A stretch of 64,000 bases of DNA from Marchantia polymorpha subsp. ruderalis (GCA_037833965.1 AP031352.1:2398501-2462500); one strand, 5' to 3'; counted from the first letter of the stretch, positions 24,001 to 37,157 are shown. Program-made: numbers and translations. Notes: generated by a model from the sequence alone, not told the origin.

Positions 24001-25243
24001 GATTTTCATTCCTATGCCTCTAAATCATCCAAGAGTTGACAGAAGTACTGTTCCACTTGTGCAACGGAAGGTCGATTGCAAGCACTCATTTCACAAGGAT
24101 TATAATACAAAACCCTTATTGAGAACAAACAAGGAGAATTATTCACTGCCCACAAGAAGCAAGATCTTTTGGGAAAATCTTGTTCTCTAGTCAAAGGAAG
24201 GTATCATGATTCATATTTGGATGCACAATGGATGAGAGAGATTGGATTCGCAACTGCCCAGAGAAGAAAAATTATGAGATACTTGGAATACCCTGTTAGG
24301 TAAGGCACTTTGGGTGGGGAATTACTCCTGTGAACTCCATCAAGGAATAGTTGGAGAGTAATATTAGTTTCTTTTGTGTAGTTTAGTGAAGCAGTGCTGC
24401 TCAGACGAAAATTAAGAGTAGTAGAAATTTGGATGGAAAATGAATTCAAGTGGCTAGAGAATTTGAATTGAAAGTTCTCATTGCAACTCCCCAATCGACA
24501 CATATGTGCTGTAGGAGGTGTGAGGAAGGTGAAGTGAGGAGGCGTCTTGGCCTTTTTCCACATACCAGTTTGTGAGAGTTTGGTTTTGAATAAATTTTAG
24601 GCTGCATGCAGATAAACACAGAGGGAGGAATCTTGGAGAGAGACAAGAGAAAGTTATTGAGGTTAGCGTAGTGAGTTAGGGGAAGAATCAACAGAAATTA
24701 GATTTGGAAGGGTCGAAGTCTGCTGCTTCGTCTGGTTTATCGAGGGATGGATTAAAGAGATTCTGCTCTAAACAAAACGGACGAGGTTTGGGACGAGCGA
24801 AATGTACAGGAAATGGTGTTTATTATTTGGTCGTGTTAACGCCAGAAAGGAGAGACGGAAATTGCAATAAGTTATTTACTCACTTTGATTTGCACCGACT
24901 GTCAAAGAGGTAATGCAGATTTTCCCATAACTTCTTTCACAAGAGATTTTCTGTCAGTATAGTTCTCCAGACTTATATTATAAATGAGAATCTAGGAGCA
25001 ATTGTTGGGAAATGTTATTACAGTCTACATGCATGTGCATATTGCCTCTGTGATGTAGTGACACATTACACAATCGTGTTAAAAAATGAAAACTGCTCTG
25101 TGCCATGGACACAAGCTTTTTAACAGCATAGCAATGAAAGTGTGACAACTACATGCGCACTCTTTGACTAAAAATCAAGTATCAAACTTGCCATAACACC
25201 ATCAATACTCCAAAAACTCATATTTCTCAACACGTAATCTTGA

Positions 25244-25269
25244 GTTCATACTATATAAATAGTATGAAC
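25244..25269. repeat. 11-bp perfect hairpin
   Basis: GTTCATACTAT and ATAGTATGAAC flank a 4-nt loop in AT-rich DNA. It may be a decayed transposon end; no further role is visible. Confidence 0.6.
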
Positions 25270-27417
25270 TTTGGATCTTTGCAAGAATAAATTGCATATT
25301 TTAGTCTATAGCTTCTTGATAGAATCACATCATAGTCTTAAAGAGTTTATACGATGAATAAAAATTTCTATCAAAGAGAGAAAGAAGTGGAAGCTACAAA
25401 TAAGACAATTATTTCGAAACTATTCACAACATTAAAATAGAAGGAAAAAAACTTTAACTTTAATCTGCAATTTTTTTACCAAATGAGTATGATAAGTCTC
25501 CATATGATCAATTATGAGTAGGATGGTGAAGAAAGCATGGATGAAGTAAATAAGTGTTGCACTAAAGATTTTGATCCACAACAATGTCTCATTGGAAGAA
25601 CCACCAGAAACATAACATATCACTTGAGATAACGTCAATCAAGAAGATTTGCAAGATATTGCAGCCCTCTTCCATGGTCAATATATATATATCCATACTC
25701 TTAATTTTTTAATGGAGGAGGTCTATTAAAAGGAGAGATAAAACATTAGTTTCAAGCGAGAAAATAAAAGAAAATTTCATCCAGCATGATAAGCTAACAA
25801 GATGGGGAAGGATGAGAGCTTCTCAAAGTAGTAGAAGCAAACTATTGCAGTGCAAGGTTTGTTCGCTAAAGCTTCAAGAAGTCTAAATAAGTTTCACAAC
25901 TAAACTCATTCATTGCTTTTCTACGAGAACAACTAAACGCATGGATGTTAAAAACCCCCTTATGAGTTGTGATTTTCCTATTGTCTCCTAGTCAATCACT
26001 ATATGAGTATACTGCAATCAGTAGCCCAGTAGGGCTGTCTAATTTCGGTATCTCTCCAAGCAGGGAATGACTAGACAGAAAATAGTCCCCTCACCATTTA
26101 TTGTTCTTGAGACTCATGTCTAGAAGGACGGAGAACATTCATCTTTTTTTCTTTTGTATTGAGGATATATTATACTAGGTAAATATACAATTAAGTTTCG
26201 GGCTGCAGACACATTAAATAGAAAAAGAAGGAAAGGTAGAAAAAAGTAACACGAGCTTAGTGAATATGATCTACTTCCCATTAGATTGCATCGTTTTTAT
26301 TATTTTATTCCAGTAGCTATGACCTACAACTAATCGAGTACATTGGACTCTGAGTATTCAGGAAAATCTCCCAGACATTCTGATGAGTCCGAATCTTTAG
26401 AACGGGCTCTTGACCAATCCCGAACAGTTTTTTCACATGTGAAAATATTCAGCATCGCAGGAATCGAGGGCATATCTTCAAGATATAGTAAAATAAGAAA
26501 TTCCTGAAATATGCTGTGACCCTCAACTATTAGCCCTCTGGACCCAAGTATGGACAATTCGATCAAGTCTGAAAACCAGCACTAAGTCTTGTAGCTCACA
26601 TGTTGTAGCCAAACGATGGTTCAACGTCCTAGGTACAACTTTACCAACGAAAATGGTGAAGGAGTTCATCCTGACGGAATCTGCATCTTTCCATACAGCA
26701 TCACTTTCATGACGACAGAGCAAACCGCATCATACCTCGTAATGAGAACGCCTGCCTTATTCGCTCTTTGCTCTAAGAAGTGTGATGTTTCTGCACCAAA
26801 ACTTAGATAAATAATCTCGTACTTCGCGAATTGCGTGGAATTTACAACCATACCGAAAGCCACGGGAAAAGTAGTGTTCTCCCCAACGGATGAATTCGCA
26901 ATCTTCAGAGAGATTTAGAGTATTCTGAATTTCTGCCCTGTATGGAAAAATACGACACTTTACTTCGATTTTTGATTGAGATGCATTAAATTTGAAGTCT
27001 CTTTGACGGAAGCAGTTTAGTGATAACGAAGGAACTTAGCTGAGGGTCGTTGGCAAGGTTGCAACACAATGTAGAATATTCCCTGGTGGAGAGAATTTTG
27101 GTGCAGAGACAGAGTGGAAGCAGACCCCGATTAATCCTCTGATCTCACTATCGGCTTCAAGTCTTGGGGGCTGGGGCTTCATCCTTGAGCAATGGAGTGC
27201 AGATTGTGATCGAAAGATCGAAAGATTGATAACGTGACCCTTCGAGGATTGCATCATCTGTCGCATAGTGTGATTCGCGAATAGGTTGCTGGACGTAACT
27301 TTCTCATGTCCACCTATCAATTGAGGAGCAGATGAAAAAGAGGCACATTTCGTTACATGTGTAGCGGACGTGTGGTCCTCAACTCCAGGTTTGAAGTAAA
27401 TTTTGCGTAAATCAGCC

Positions 27418-30400
27418 ATGTCTCCTCCTGGGATCGACACCGTTCCAGCGGTCCGATGCATAGTGAAGCTAGGTGAGTTTCTCTATCACATTCTGAAGTG
27501 TTTGAAGTCTGTGTATTAAAGCTCCACCATTGCAAGTTTAATTGTTGGATGATTTTACAGAAACGTTCGTAATTCATGCGAATCAGCGGAGATTAACGAC
27601 ATTCTGAGGTCATATGTTGATGAAAATTTGGTCACAAATCTTGTCATGGATTGAGGTCGTAGTCCCGCTCTTCGGATTTCACAAGATAGACACGTTGGTT
27701 TTCAACTACAGGAGGAAGTTCGGCCACGGAGAAAGATAAATTCGAAACTTTGAATGAATATCTTCTTTCAGAAACTGCAAAGCAACTCAGGGAGGTTTTT
27801 GTACGTTCATCCGTTAGGCAGCTGACCATGGATTGGAGTCGTGGATCGAAAGCCGATCAAGCCAGTCATATGCCGGAAGACGAGAGTTCTCCCGAAATTC
27901 TTCTGGACATGACTCCCTTTGTTGTCGTTCATGGAGCAGGTAGGTGACTTTATCCTTCAGCTACTTCCGATATGGTGTTCCATGATAACGATCTCAATAA
28001 GAGCCTGATGCCTCTGTTCTTTGCAGGTTCGTTTGGACATTTTCAAGCCAGCAAAGGACGGGTAAACCGTGGAGATCTGGCAGAAGATTTTGTCAAGGCT
28101 GGATTCGTGGCGACAAGAATATCTGTAGGCACCAGCTGCAGCATGAAGCCATATAGCTTATAAAACGTTTTTTCTGGCCGGCTAGGAGAATCACCGTCAA
28201 GTTTTTCTACTTTATCATACAACTAAAGGTTTCAAGGGGTCTGTGTGGAGAATTCTTTTTCTTGACAACTCGCTGGGTTCAGTTCATCTTCTCTCGTTGG
28301 TGCTTATCCTTAACGAGCTCAAGTGATCATATCAAAATATCTGGATGTCTATCACTCGTCCGTTAGTTTGAGTAATCTGCTCATAAAATTGTATATTGTT
28401 CAGGTTGTGCAATTTTACCTGTTTGGCCTAAAGTAGCGGAACTAATCCATGCCTTGTTGCACTGGGTGAAGGTAACCAAGCTGAATCATGCGGTGGTAAG
28501 AGCCTTTGCAACAGGTTCGTAAAGAGCGCCATCTGTAAAGACAAGCTATGAGCATGATGTCTTGCAACGATTCCAGGGCTATCTACTTAAAGACCTCACA
28601 ATTCCTTCTGAATTTTTTTTGAAGGGTCCCTTGTGTTTGGTTCCCGCAGAGTGCATCCCGGCTGTGGGTGTTTCTCCTTTCTGTGCAGGCTGGGCGACGA
28701 AGAATCGACAGGTACAAATGCTATCCAGCTTCGTAATCTGATTGTGAATAAATATATGACATTCACATTCTCCATGGAAAGGAGGTTAAGGAAGGGACCC
28801 AGATCAGAACGGTCATTGACAATAATTCGTGGGTCAATTTTACTCCTGAATATTGGTCGCCTGGAGAAAACTACTATTGTATGCATAATGATCACTCAAT
28901 TGTATGCATAATGATCATGGCAGCTTGTACGTGAAAATTCAGCAGATGTGCAGCAGCTACTTCAAGCCGGTCTCTTACCGGTGCGTGTACGTCTACTCTT
29001 ATAACTCTCTTGACCAATTCTTTCATTCTCTTCACCTGAAACTTTCTGATGTAATGAAGCAAGGGGTCCTTGGTCAACAGTTGGAAGCTTTGAACCAACG
29101 AATTTGAGGGGACGAGAAATGCGAGACCCCCTTCATTTTGGAACTGTCCTCTCTCTAATGCCCCTTGCCTCTGAATTTCCTCTCACTTCTTTGTCTTTCT
29201 CCATCACTACTATCAGTATCGCTTAGTTCAATAAGATGTGTTTCTATGCTCTTCAGTCCAGTCCTAACGAGTCGAATCACCTGAATTGTCTCATCTGATT
29301 GTTTATTTGTTGATTTTGACGATATGCTACAGGTTCTTCATGGTGATGCAGTTCTTGATAGTGGCCAGGTAATCCTATTTCTCTGATCTTCTATCTCGCC
29401 GACAAAAAGTATTTAGATTTCTATAAACTTTCGGCACTGCACAACTGAAGCCAGTATTTACTGCAGGGTTGTGCTATTTTAAGCGGTGATGTCATTGTTC
29501 GTCAGCTCGCGTTCGACCTAAAACCCAGTTTTGTGGTGTTCCTCGTATCCTTAACTGTTGATTTCCTTCCAGCTCAACTTGTTTCAAGTTTTCTTCGTTC
29601 TTTTAAACCGTGGCAAATGTCAATTATTTTTGGGCTTAACTGCACGTGAGTTTAGACAAACGTACCTGGTGTATATGATCGACCCCCTTCAGATCCACAC
29701 GCGGTTCTCTTGAAGGAAATTGGTAACTTTTTCAATACCATTCCTAGATTCTCCCTCAATTCAAGATCCTTGGCAGCATCACTGCACACAAGGTGTTCAC
29801 TTTAGAGATCTACAACCTGTACTAACCCGTTTCTTTTCTATACTGTGGAAGCTTTTGAAAGCAAGCATCTTGAATTGGAAGCGATCGAATGATGACTTTC
29901 ATATGTTCTCTGTTGTATTATAGCTGTTGAGGACGGAGATTGGAAAATAATAGACCCTCAACTGGAGGCGGGACTCGAAGGTGAATAATCTTCAAATGCA
30001 ATGTAATCTCACCTTGTTTCTATCTTTATCCTTAGTGTCTGTAATGTCCTACTTAACTCATATGTGCATGTGCTGGCACAAGTCTTAATAAGTTTTAGTG
30101 CACTTGTGCAAGATTAGTCCAGACCAATGTTGCAGCACATGATACAACTGGAGGCATGGAAACGAAAATAGCAGAGGCAGCTTCCATAGCAGACTTCGGC
30201 ATTCCAGTTTTGGTTGTAGAGGTGAGACTGGTTTCGTTTCACATCTGGGTTATCTAAACATGGACTTCGTGATATCAGGGAATCTTTACAAGTTTTGCAA
30301 TCTAAGGGCACTTTTGTCTTTGCAGACCGGTTCCAGTCATGCGTTGGAAGCTCTGAAAGGAACCCCTTTGAGTAATAGAGGCGAATGGGTTGGAACTATC

Positions 30401-30436
30401 ATTAGGAAAGCAATCCCAGGAGAGCTTGGCCAATAG
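27418..30436 (+). CDS. IPK: Isopentenyl phosphate kinase, complete, 12 exons
   Basis: Twelve exons join in phase: 27418-27472, 27712-27939, 28027-28124, 28472-28514, 28650-28711, 28924-28980, 29333-29368, 29467-29544, 29656-29722, 29924-29980, 30118-30221 and 30326-30436. They give 331 residues, the length of plant IPKs. The amino acid kinase fold is clear: RCIVKLGGSS near the start, VVVHGAGSFGHFQAS with the family His at residue 99, KAGFVATRIS, AVGVSPFCAGW, VLHGDAVLD, ILSGDVIVRQLA, GVYDRPPSDPHAVLLKEI and AAHDTTGGMETKI. The enzyme phosphorylates isopentenyl phosphate with ATP to IPP, feeding cytosolic isoprenoid synthesis. Where most relatives have Thr-Asp-Val before GVYD, this one has Thr-Asn-Val-Pro (220-223). 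Exon 4 has a pyrimidine-poor acceptor (GTGAAG). All other borders are ordinary. Confidence 0.95.
28876..28917. repeat. Two 19-bp direct repeats just before IPK exon 6
   Basis: ATTGTATGCATAATGATCA occurs at 28876-28894 and again at 28899-28917, a 23-bp period, ending 6 bases before the exon. It occupies the branch-point/acceptor zone, so it could affect splicing. Confidence 0.85.
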
Positions 30437-32232
30437 GTATTGTCACCACAACACACATGACTACAATTTCTATTCTAAAATCAGTTGTAGTTCAATATCT
30501 GCTGATCTCCTACACCAAGTTTCCTAAGTTGATAACTGGTGGGTCGTTGCCACATAAATTTCGTTCGCGATTGAAAATAACTTTGCACGTGCAGGAGTTG
30601 GAGTTGCTCACAACACTCTGTATGTGGCTGAAAGTTGATCTGAAAAGGTCTCCTCAGCCTGGATCTTGTTTCATAAACTATCTTCTTTAATGATCAGGAG
30701 CAGGTAATGTCAGTCTCTCGTCATCGATGTTCACTCCTTGCACAGTTATTTGCAGTAATAGATCATGAATATGGTCGATCGTGATGTAGCCTTAGCTTTC
30801 ATTTGCGCTGGCTACATATCAGAAATTTACATGGACTTGTACTTATCGGCCCCATTGATAGGGTCAGTATTTTCTCAGAATTGTGTACCACCATTTTGAA
30901 GTATTTTTCCTTGGTAAAGATTCTCTACTTACTCACCACTTTGATCTTCAACGGTTCTTCTGCAGAGACTCTTGCATCATGCCGTAAACTTCTCGTTTGA
31001 GGGGTCAAGGTTTGAAAACACTGAACATCTAGAAGCTTTTGAAAGTAAGTTTCACCTTATTTGAGTATAGTAAGCTCTTTTGATATCTGAAGATTTCCGT
31101 TTATACAATGACTGTCCTTGCTCCAGGACTATATACCATGGTGTATCATTCTGCAGAATGTTAGTCCAGATAATCTATTTGATCTATTTTTGCATTTAAG
31201 ATGACGCATCCCCGTGTTTTCTCGCGTTTCCACATATCTTGTACACAGGAAGAACTGCAGGATATATGTACCGTCATCTGCCAAAGTAGAGTAAACTCAC
31301 CCATATTTTCACAAAACTACCAAGTGTCTCATTTGTCCTTGCGTTTTCCGAACTATCAAGTGAAACGCTTGAAGTGTAATTTCATGACAGAAATGAGTGA
31401 AGTTTGAAATTAGTACAAAATCCGCATGTCTATAGAAGCAACGTTACTGCCGCAAGAACCATGACGTACAATTGGTGTTTAGGGGCGAGCAGTCGTTCTT
31501 TGCTTGTAATCAGGACGATTCCCGATTTGTTTGTTGGGAACGGTTTATACTATCTTCTATCCAATGTAGTAAAACTGGAGATGGTCGAAGGTCCACCTCT
31601 CTGAAGTATATAAGACATGGAACTAAACCAGTCCAATGTGGACTCCTGATAACTGAACAAATTCAAATCAATGATCAAGTGATAATAGAAGTTTAAATGG
31701 GATGGAACGAATGACAGATGACGAGAGTGACATGCATGGCAATGGACGTGGTTTGAAAACTAGTAATTGCTCCAGAATCAACCTCAGCAAAATTCACAAT
31801 AAGTGGGTAATTTCCAACAACCAAAATAGTCCATTCCAAGACATGATTGGACTGAAAATGTGGAGTTGAACGTCTGCTACTCATGACAACATGAATCAAA
31901 TTCAAGTTTGTTTAACCTCGAAGATGTCAGAAGTTTTTGTAGGCAAGGGAAGTAAAGCGTGCAATTGATTGTGCAGGAGGAGAGGAATCTATTTTGATTG
32001 ACCAAGTAGCTATATGAAACAAATATGGAAACTACTGACTATTCACACTTTTACCGAATACGAAGAGTGCTTGAAGCCCGTACAAACTTCAAGCTCCAGT
32101 AAAATATTGAAAGGCCACCCGAGAACAAACTTCACATTTATTATCATCACCATATATTCTCCTTTGCTAGAAAGCTTTTCCTAGCCCAACAGAGAAGACA
32201 TTACGACCGACGTATAGTGCGCAAATAATAGA
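30437..32232. other. Between IPK and the MDR gene, no supported gene
   Basis: Contains the IPK 3' region. Short frames at 30803-31000, 31201-31407 and 31404-31696 resemble no known family. Confidence 0.4.
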
Positions 32233-32269
32233 GCTGGAAGTAGCAGTTCATAATACTGCTACTTCCAGC
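32233..32269. repeat. 15-bp perfect stem, 7-nt loop, downstream of MDR gene
   Basis: GCTGGAAGTAGCAGT (32233-32247) pairs perfectly with 32255-32269. It lies about 150 bases past the MDR stop codon, so it probably falls in that gene's 3' untranslated region. Confidence 0.8.
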
Positions 32270-32422
32270 ATTTCGATATGAATGTGAACAGTTGAACAAA
32301 AAGAACTCATCATCATGATCTTCATACTGGTACATTTTAATACACAGATGTACAAGCTTGGTTTCATGGTCGTCCTAGGGAGCAAGTTGTCGTTAGTCTT
32401 GAATTTATTCCCACACTTTAGT

Positions 32423-34666
32423 TCAGGTTCCGGGCTTTATGAGGGCCTTGAAAAGCTCCAGATTTTCCACGCAAGACAGCGCTTTACTTGCGTCTTTGAG
32501 ACTGAAAACAGTACTCACAACTTGATGCCAAGGCAGATGACTGTATTTGGCCATGAATTGAACTCCTCTGTGGAAATGACTGAAATCCGAGCCCCAACAG
32601 CCCTTCATTACTACATGCTTCCGATTGATCAAGTGGTGTGGGTTTATGCTGACATCGCCGTTATCAGTGTACTGACCCACGACCACATAGGTTCCTCCAT
32701 TTCTACACAAAGCCAAACCTTCCGCAACAGCTTCTGGCCTTCCTGTAGCTTCGATGACAACGTCTCCAAGTCGACCTTCAGTCAGGTCGGTTACCATTCT
32801 TAGCCGGTCCGAAGGATCTGTTATCTGCCATTTGCACATGAAAGAGTGTTACGCATGTTGCACACTGCAGATGACTCCATGGACTGAAAAGAAGACAGGT
32901 TGATTCAATACTTTCAGAACAGAAGTGTTCCCACTCTGATAGTGTACAGCAATGCAGGGTTTTGGAAAACTAGAAAACCAGAAACCTATGCGTAGTTACT
33001 TACCTCTTGAATGTTGACGGTCCAATCGATGCCGAACGCCTTTACGACATTCAAACGATGAGCAGGAGCTCCTATCACAATAACCTAATGAACAAAATGT
33101 TGGAACATGCAAGCAAGAAACGAAAACCGTGAATAAGCTTTAAAACATGAAAATAAATTCTAGTTGGACCAACTCTGCAAGTACGTAGGACAAAACGTTT
33201 ACAAACTGCCCTCCACCTACTTGCTCCTACCAGTTTCTCTGCCTCCTCTATTATCTGCGTCTAACATGCATGATCTGTTCCATTCCTGTTCAGTGGAGCT
33301 CTATACTAACCTGGCCAGCACCACTATGAAGAGCCAAAATTGCTGCAAGAAGACCAACTGGCCCGGAGCCTTGGACAATTACACGATCCATCAATTTGAT
33401 GCAGGCCCTGTCCATAGCGTGCAGTGCTGTGGGGAGCCTGCAAGGTTCTCAAAAGGAAGAAATGAATGTCCAACCTTCCCACATCATCTCTGGCTTCCAG
33501 CCACAGGGCCAGTCTCCAGTAAGAACAAGCAAAATCTGTCTTTGGAGTTTTTTAATCTGTAAATAGGTTTTGTAAGATGATCAAACAAATTGAGCACCTT
33601 GAATTTTTCCTTCACGATATCATCAAGATAAAAGAAGCTATGCTGAATTATCGAAGTTCTTTCAAAATAAATCAGCTGTCGAGCATGGAGAGGGGCCGTA
33701 CCCACAGCCACCAGCCATGAACACTATCGGTGGAAGAGCTATCGGCAACCGAATTATCTTCGTCTTGGGTGGCAGATAGATGAAGGAAGACCAGCAACCC
33801 AGAAGCCCCTTGACATCACCACCATTCGCCGGGCATGATATTCCAATAACACGCCTTTCAGGACACCGAGTTGTTTGTTTGTCAACCTGCCGAAAATCAA
33901 AACCTCATGTGAGAACGTCGCATTCCACATATTTTTCTCTCCTACACAGACACTTCAGTCGTCTGCAATTTATGCATAACATACTTTTGAAACTTTCCCA
34001 ACATATTTCGAGTAGAAGAGCATACCAGGCACGTGATGCACGAATTGCAGGTATCGAGGACGTCCAGAAAAGTGACCATATCTCCCTTTTTAACCTGCGG
34101 CACGGCAGCTTTGGTCTCAGAAATGTATCATCCAGCACCCATCAATGCCAAGAGTATTATGGTCTCTCACAAAGGAGCTAGGACCTACATCCCTTATCTC
34201 TCTAGCCCAACAATCGAGCCAAGATTTGCACATCGTTAGACATCCAGTACCGAAATTTTGCAGCTGATAAAGGTGCAGACAAAACTGTCTTTTGAGTGAA
34301 TGTAAGATGAGAATACGAACTACTTTCGATCGGTTGGGTTCTTCGGAGACGTACAGGAACTCCGGAGACATCGCGCACCGAGCCAACGGAGGCATGGATG
34401 CGGCCAACACCCACATGACCAGGAATGATGGGGTACGGTACGAGATCGAGGCGGCCATGCATCAAATGTACATCGGTCCCACAGACCTCTGCCAATTCTG
34501 TACGCAGTAAGACTGACCCTTCCTCCATCTGCGAGAGCTGCAACCTCGATCTGTGCAGCTTCAGCTCGCCCTTTGCGAGCATAATAACACATTCGTTATT
34601 CACCCACTGATCTCCATTTTCCATTTCTCCCAAATCCCCAGATTCTATGTCGCCCCTGTTCTCCAT
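32423..34666 (-). CDS. Zinc-type MDR alcohol/polyol dehydrogenase, complete, 6 exons
   Basis: Exons 34666-34355, 34094-34026, 33886-33702, 33437-33311, 33084-33004 and 32824-32423 join in phase to 391 residues. The GroES-like half has Cys62 in AEVCGTDVH and PIIPGHVGVG at 82-88, where many relatives have Gly-His-Glu; a Val after His is usual in the closest group. Structural zinc cysteines are 120, 123, 126 and 135. The Rossmann half has VQGSGPVGLLAAILALHSGA for NAD(P) and ends with VFSLKDASKALSCVE. The family oxidises alcohols or polyols with NAD(P)+; the exact substrate is not readable. The first 25 residues before VIMLAKGELKL are acidic and poorly conserved, so an internal Met could be the true start. 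No targeting peptide is obvious. It is convergent with IPK, with 2 kb between stop codons. Confidence 0.92.
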
Positions 34667-36091
34667 CCCTAAAGCTCAGACGTCTTGTTGCCCACCACAA
34701 GATTCTTCAGCCTCACGCGCAGATAAAAACGAGTTGCAGTTCAATCAAGGATGTTGCTAAGCAACTACAGCAGCAGAAATTGCACATTAGCTGACGATTG
34801 GCAGCTCATGAGCTTTTTGTCTCATCAATCTCCTGACGCCTTGGCCACAGGACTCCCACCCGACGACATTTCGCGAAAAGCTTGTTAAGGTCATCGAGAG
34901 CTTCCTAGACGGCATTTAGGACTCTTGAATTTCAAAAGGTGAACTCGGACAGCGGAAACTACACACTTCCGACTTGAAGCTGAGGATAACTCTTTAGAAC
35001 TGAAACGAAACGTTCAGACCAGATGAAATTATTGTTCTACGGATGTCCTTCTCGTGTTCTGACTCCACTATTTGCTCGAGGGATCACACGTGCTGTACCG
35101 TCCTGTCCTGTCCAAAGACAGTGTTAAAATTCGTTTGGTACAAACATCACTGTACGTTTCGCTGAGGAGCAGGTAAGGGCCTGCTTGACAAATTTGTTCA
35201 TATCCCAAAGAAGAAGAGCAGACACAAACTATTGGTGCTCCTCTGAAGAAACAATGTGTTTGCCGTATTGGCATTCACTAACCAACATGTATTTGGACGC
35301 TCGCATAGGAAGCAGGGGTCGGTTACAGAGACGGCACATCTAAGACTATGAAATCTGAATTTGGCAGAGCCTTATTATTGGTGGACGCTTAAATGCTGAA
35401 AGCCATATGTGATCGTCAGATGCTATTGTTATCAGCGTACCAGAGTGATAAAAGGAACAGAGCAACAAAGATAGAGGGAGAGGGAGAGCCCTCTGTTATG
35501 AGTACCGTTTGCTGGATACCGGAGGCACTCGATGTTTGGGAACTCAATCTTCTTTTCTTGTGCTCATTGACACTGAGGAACATGCATGTGATAGAGAAAA
35601 GTCCCAATTTGCAAAATCTTGAGGAGATCCTCTGGGTTCTATTTCTTCGAAATCTAACAATTATCGGTACTTCTTGTTTTCTACCCTTGAAATCGGCTTT
35701 GATTCAGGTCAGGATAGTTAGATGACAGAACTAGGTCCTGCAGTTTCTACACGTGCGATTACCATGCAGACTTGTTTGTAAGAATGTTAACTTAAAACAA
35801 AAACCTCACTTTCAAACAAAAACTAGGTGACCACGTGATAGAGCGAAAAGGAAGGGAAGCCTACAAACTAGTTTTCATGATCTTGGCATCGGAAGGTGTT
35901 AAATGGAAGGACAATTCTTTTGTTGAGAGTCATGCCCTTCCAAACTTCCCAGATACGTTCCATAGTGATTGCTCTGGTGGACTTCACAAGTATGGGGAAG
36001 TCGTTAGGCTAATGGCCTGTTGCTGGTGTCCGTGGAACCAACCGTGATCTAACTAAGACGCTAACATCAACTGCTGGTGAACTGCTAACAT
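34667..36091. other. Upstream of MDR gene, nothing recognised
   Basis: Probably holds the MDR promoter near 34670-34900. Frames at 35393-35725 and 35835-36047 have no recognisable domain. Confidence 0.4.
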
Positions 36092-36143
36092 GAACTAAGA
36101 AGGGACCACCAAACCGGCCGGTTTGGTGGTCCCTTCTTAGTTC
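36092..36143. repeat. Perfect 52-bp palindrome
   Basis: Every base from 36092 to 36143 pairs with its mirror position, with no spacer. The centre is CCGG/CCGG and each arm carries GGGACCACCAAACC. It sits at the left edge of a larger fold-back region. Confidence 0.95.
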
Positions 36144-36415
36144 TGATGGCCTCCCGTTTTAATACGGATCCATAATCTGTCGTACCTCCACACAGCCTTT
36201 ACATGACATTCATTCCATCTTGGCCTAGTTTGATCAATCATGCGAAGAAAGTGGTAGACATTGTGCTGCCAGGTTGTCGACGTGTCAAGATCTCTCCCCT
36301 TTACAGTCAACAACATGAATGTCAGTATATCGACCATTCTCGCATCAGTCACATGTTTGAGGCTTCTTTGAAGCTGTATGAACCATCTAAATATCATAGG
36401 TCACAATCTGTTGTA

Positions 36416-37157
36416 TGATAATTACCTGCTGCACTCCAGATGATGCTCTAAACTATCAAACATTCAATCAAACCAATAGAACACATTACCTTACCAACTC
36501 ACAACTTTCATACATGGTATCGGTTTGATGTCTGAATATTGATGGTGTGCAATTGTGGTGCAGGATGTATGTGTGAGGAGTAGCACACAAATAGTTACAA
36601 TAGATTTAAACAAATAGAGCCTCTAAATTAACATAACATTATTTGGATCCAAGAGTGATGCGGCACACCGAACCGGTGTGGCTACTAATTTACATAGCTG
36701 GTTCAATTAACTAAACACCTACGTTACAAAGTACCTCCAATACTCACATACAAGGGGCAGTGACACCCATCTAGCGTCCCTTTCTTAGGCTTATAGCAAA
36801 TGATCAATGCCGTGGACGGATTTTCAACGACAGTCTGACTTTGAGTCAAAATACCGCACAAAACTGAATGATCGTTGTGACCCCACAGTATTAAAAGTAT
36901 GAGGAAATGGTCAGAAATCTAGGGTCCATGTTCGTATATTGCCAAATGTGCAATTTTTAGTTTATAAATGAAGCCTATTATTTGATTCGAACTATTAGTG
37001 TGATACTCCTGATACGGGACATATTGCACCATTGCACACCATCAAAATACAGCCCATGTATGAAAGTTGTGAGTTGGTAAGGCTTTCCACTGGACTGATT
37101 GAATGTCAGATAGTTTACATCAACGTCTGGGAGTGTAGGAGGTAAATATTATAGATT
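36416..37157. mobile_element. Fold-back / MITE-like element with ~130-bp inverted arms
   Basis: 29 bases at 36489-36517 are the exact reverse complement of 37054-37082. A further 12-bp match (36541-36552 with 37032-37043) continues inward. Outward, similarity runs with mismatches to about 36416 and 37157. The roughly 480-bp centre is AT-rich without a gene. No target duplication is clear, so the outer ends are approximate. No transposase is present. Confidence 0.7.

Larger units (their letters stand above)
20286..27417. other. Long intergenic region, no supported gene
   Basis: The first kilobase is GC-rich with a G-rich strand at about 21018-21066. From 22 to 24.7 kb composition is intermediate, and from 24.9 to 26.3 kb AT-rich. 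Short frames near 26330-26863 (minus) look mildly protein-like but match nothing I recognise and do not join into a gene. Confidence 0.4.

Noticed and set aside
26523-26863. Possible minus-strand exons upstream of IPK (YEIIYLSFGAETSHFL and neighbours)
   Set aside because: They look mildly protein-like, but overlapping frames are equally open and I could match neither a family nor a joined exon structure.
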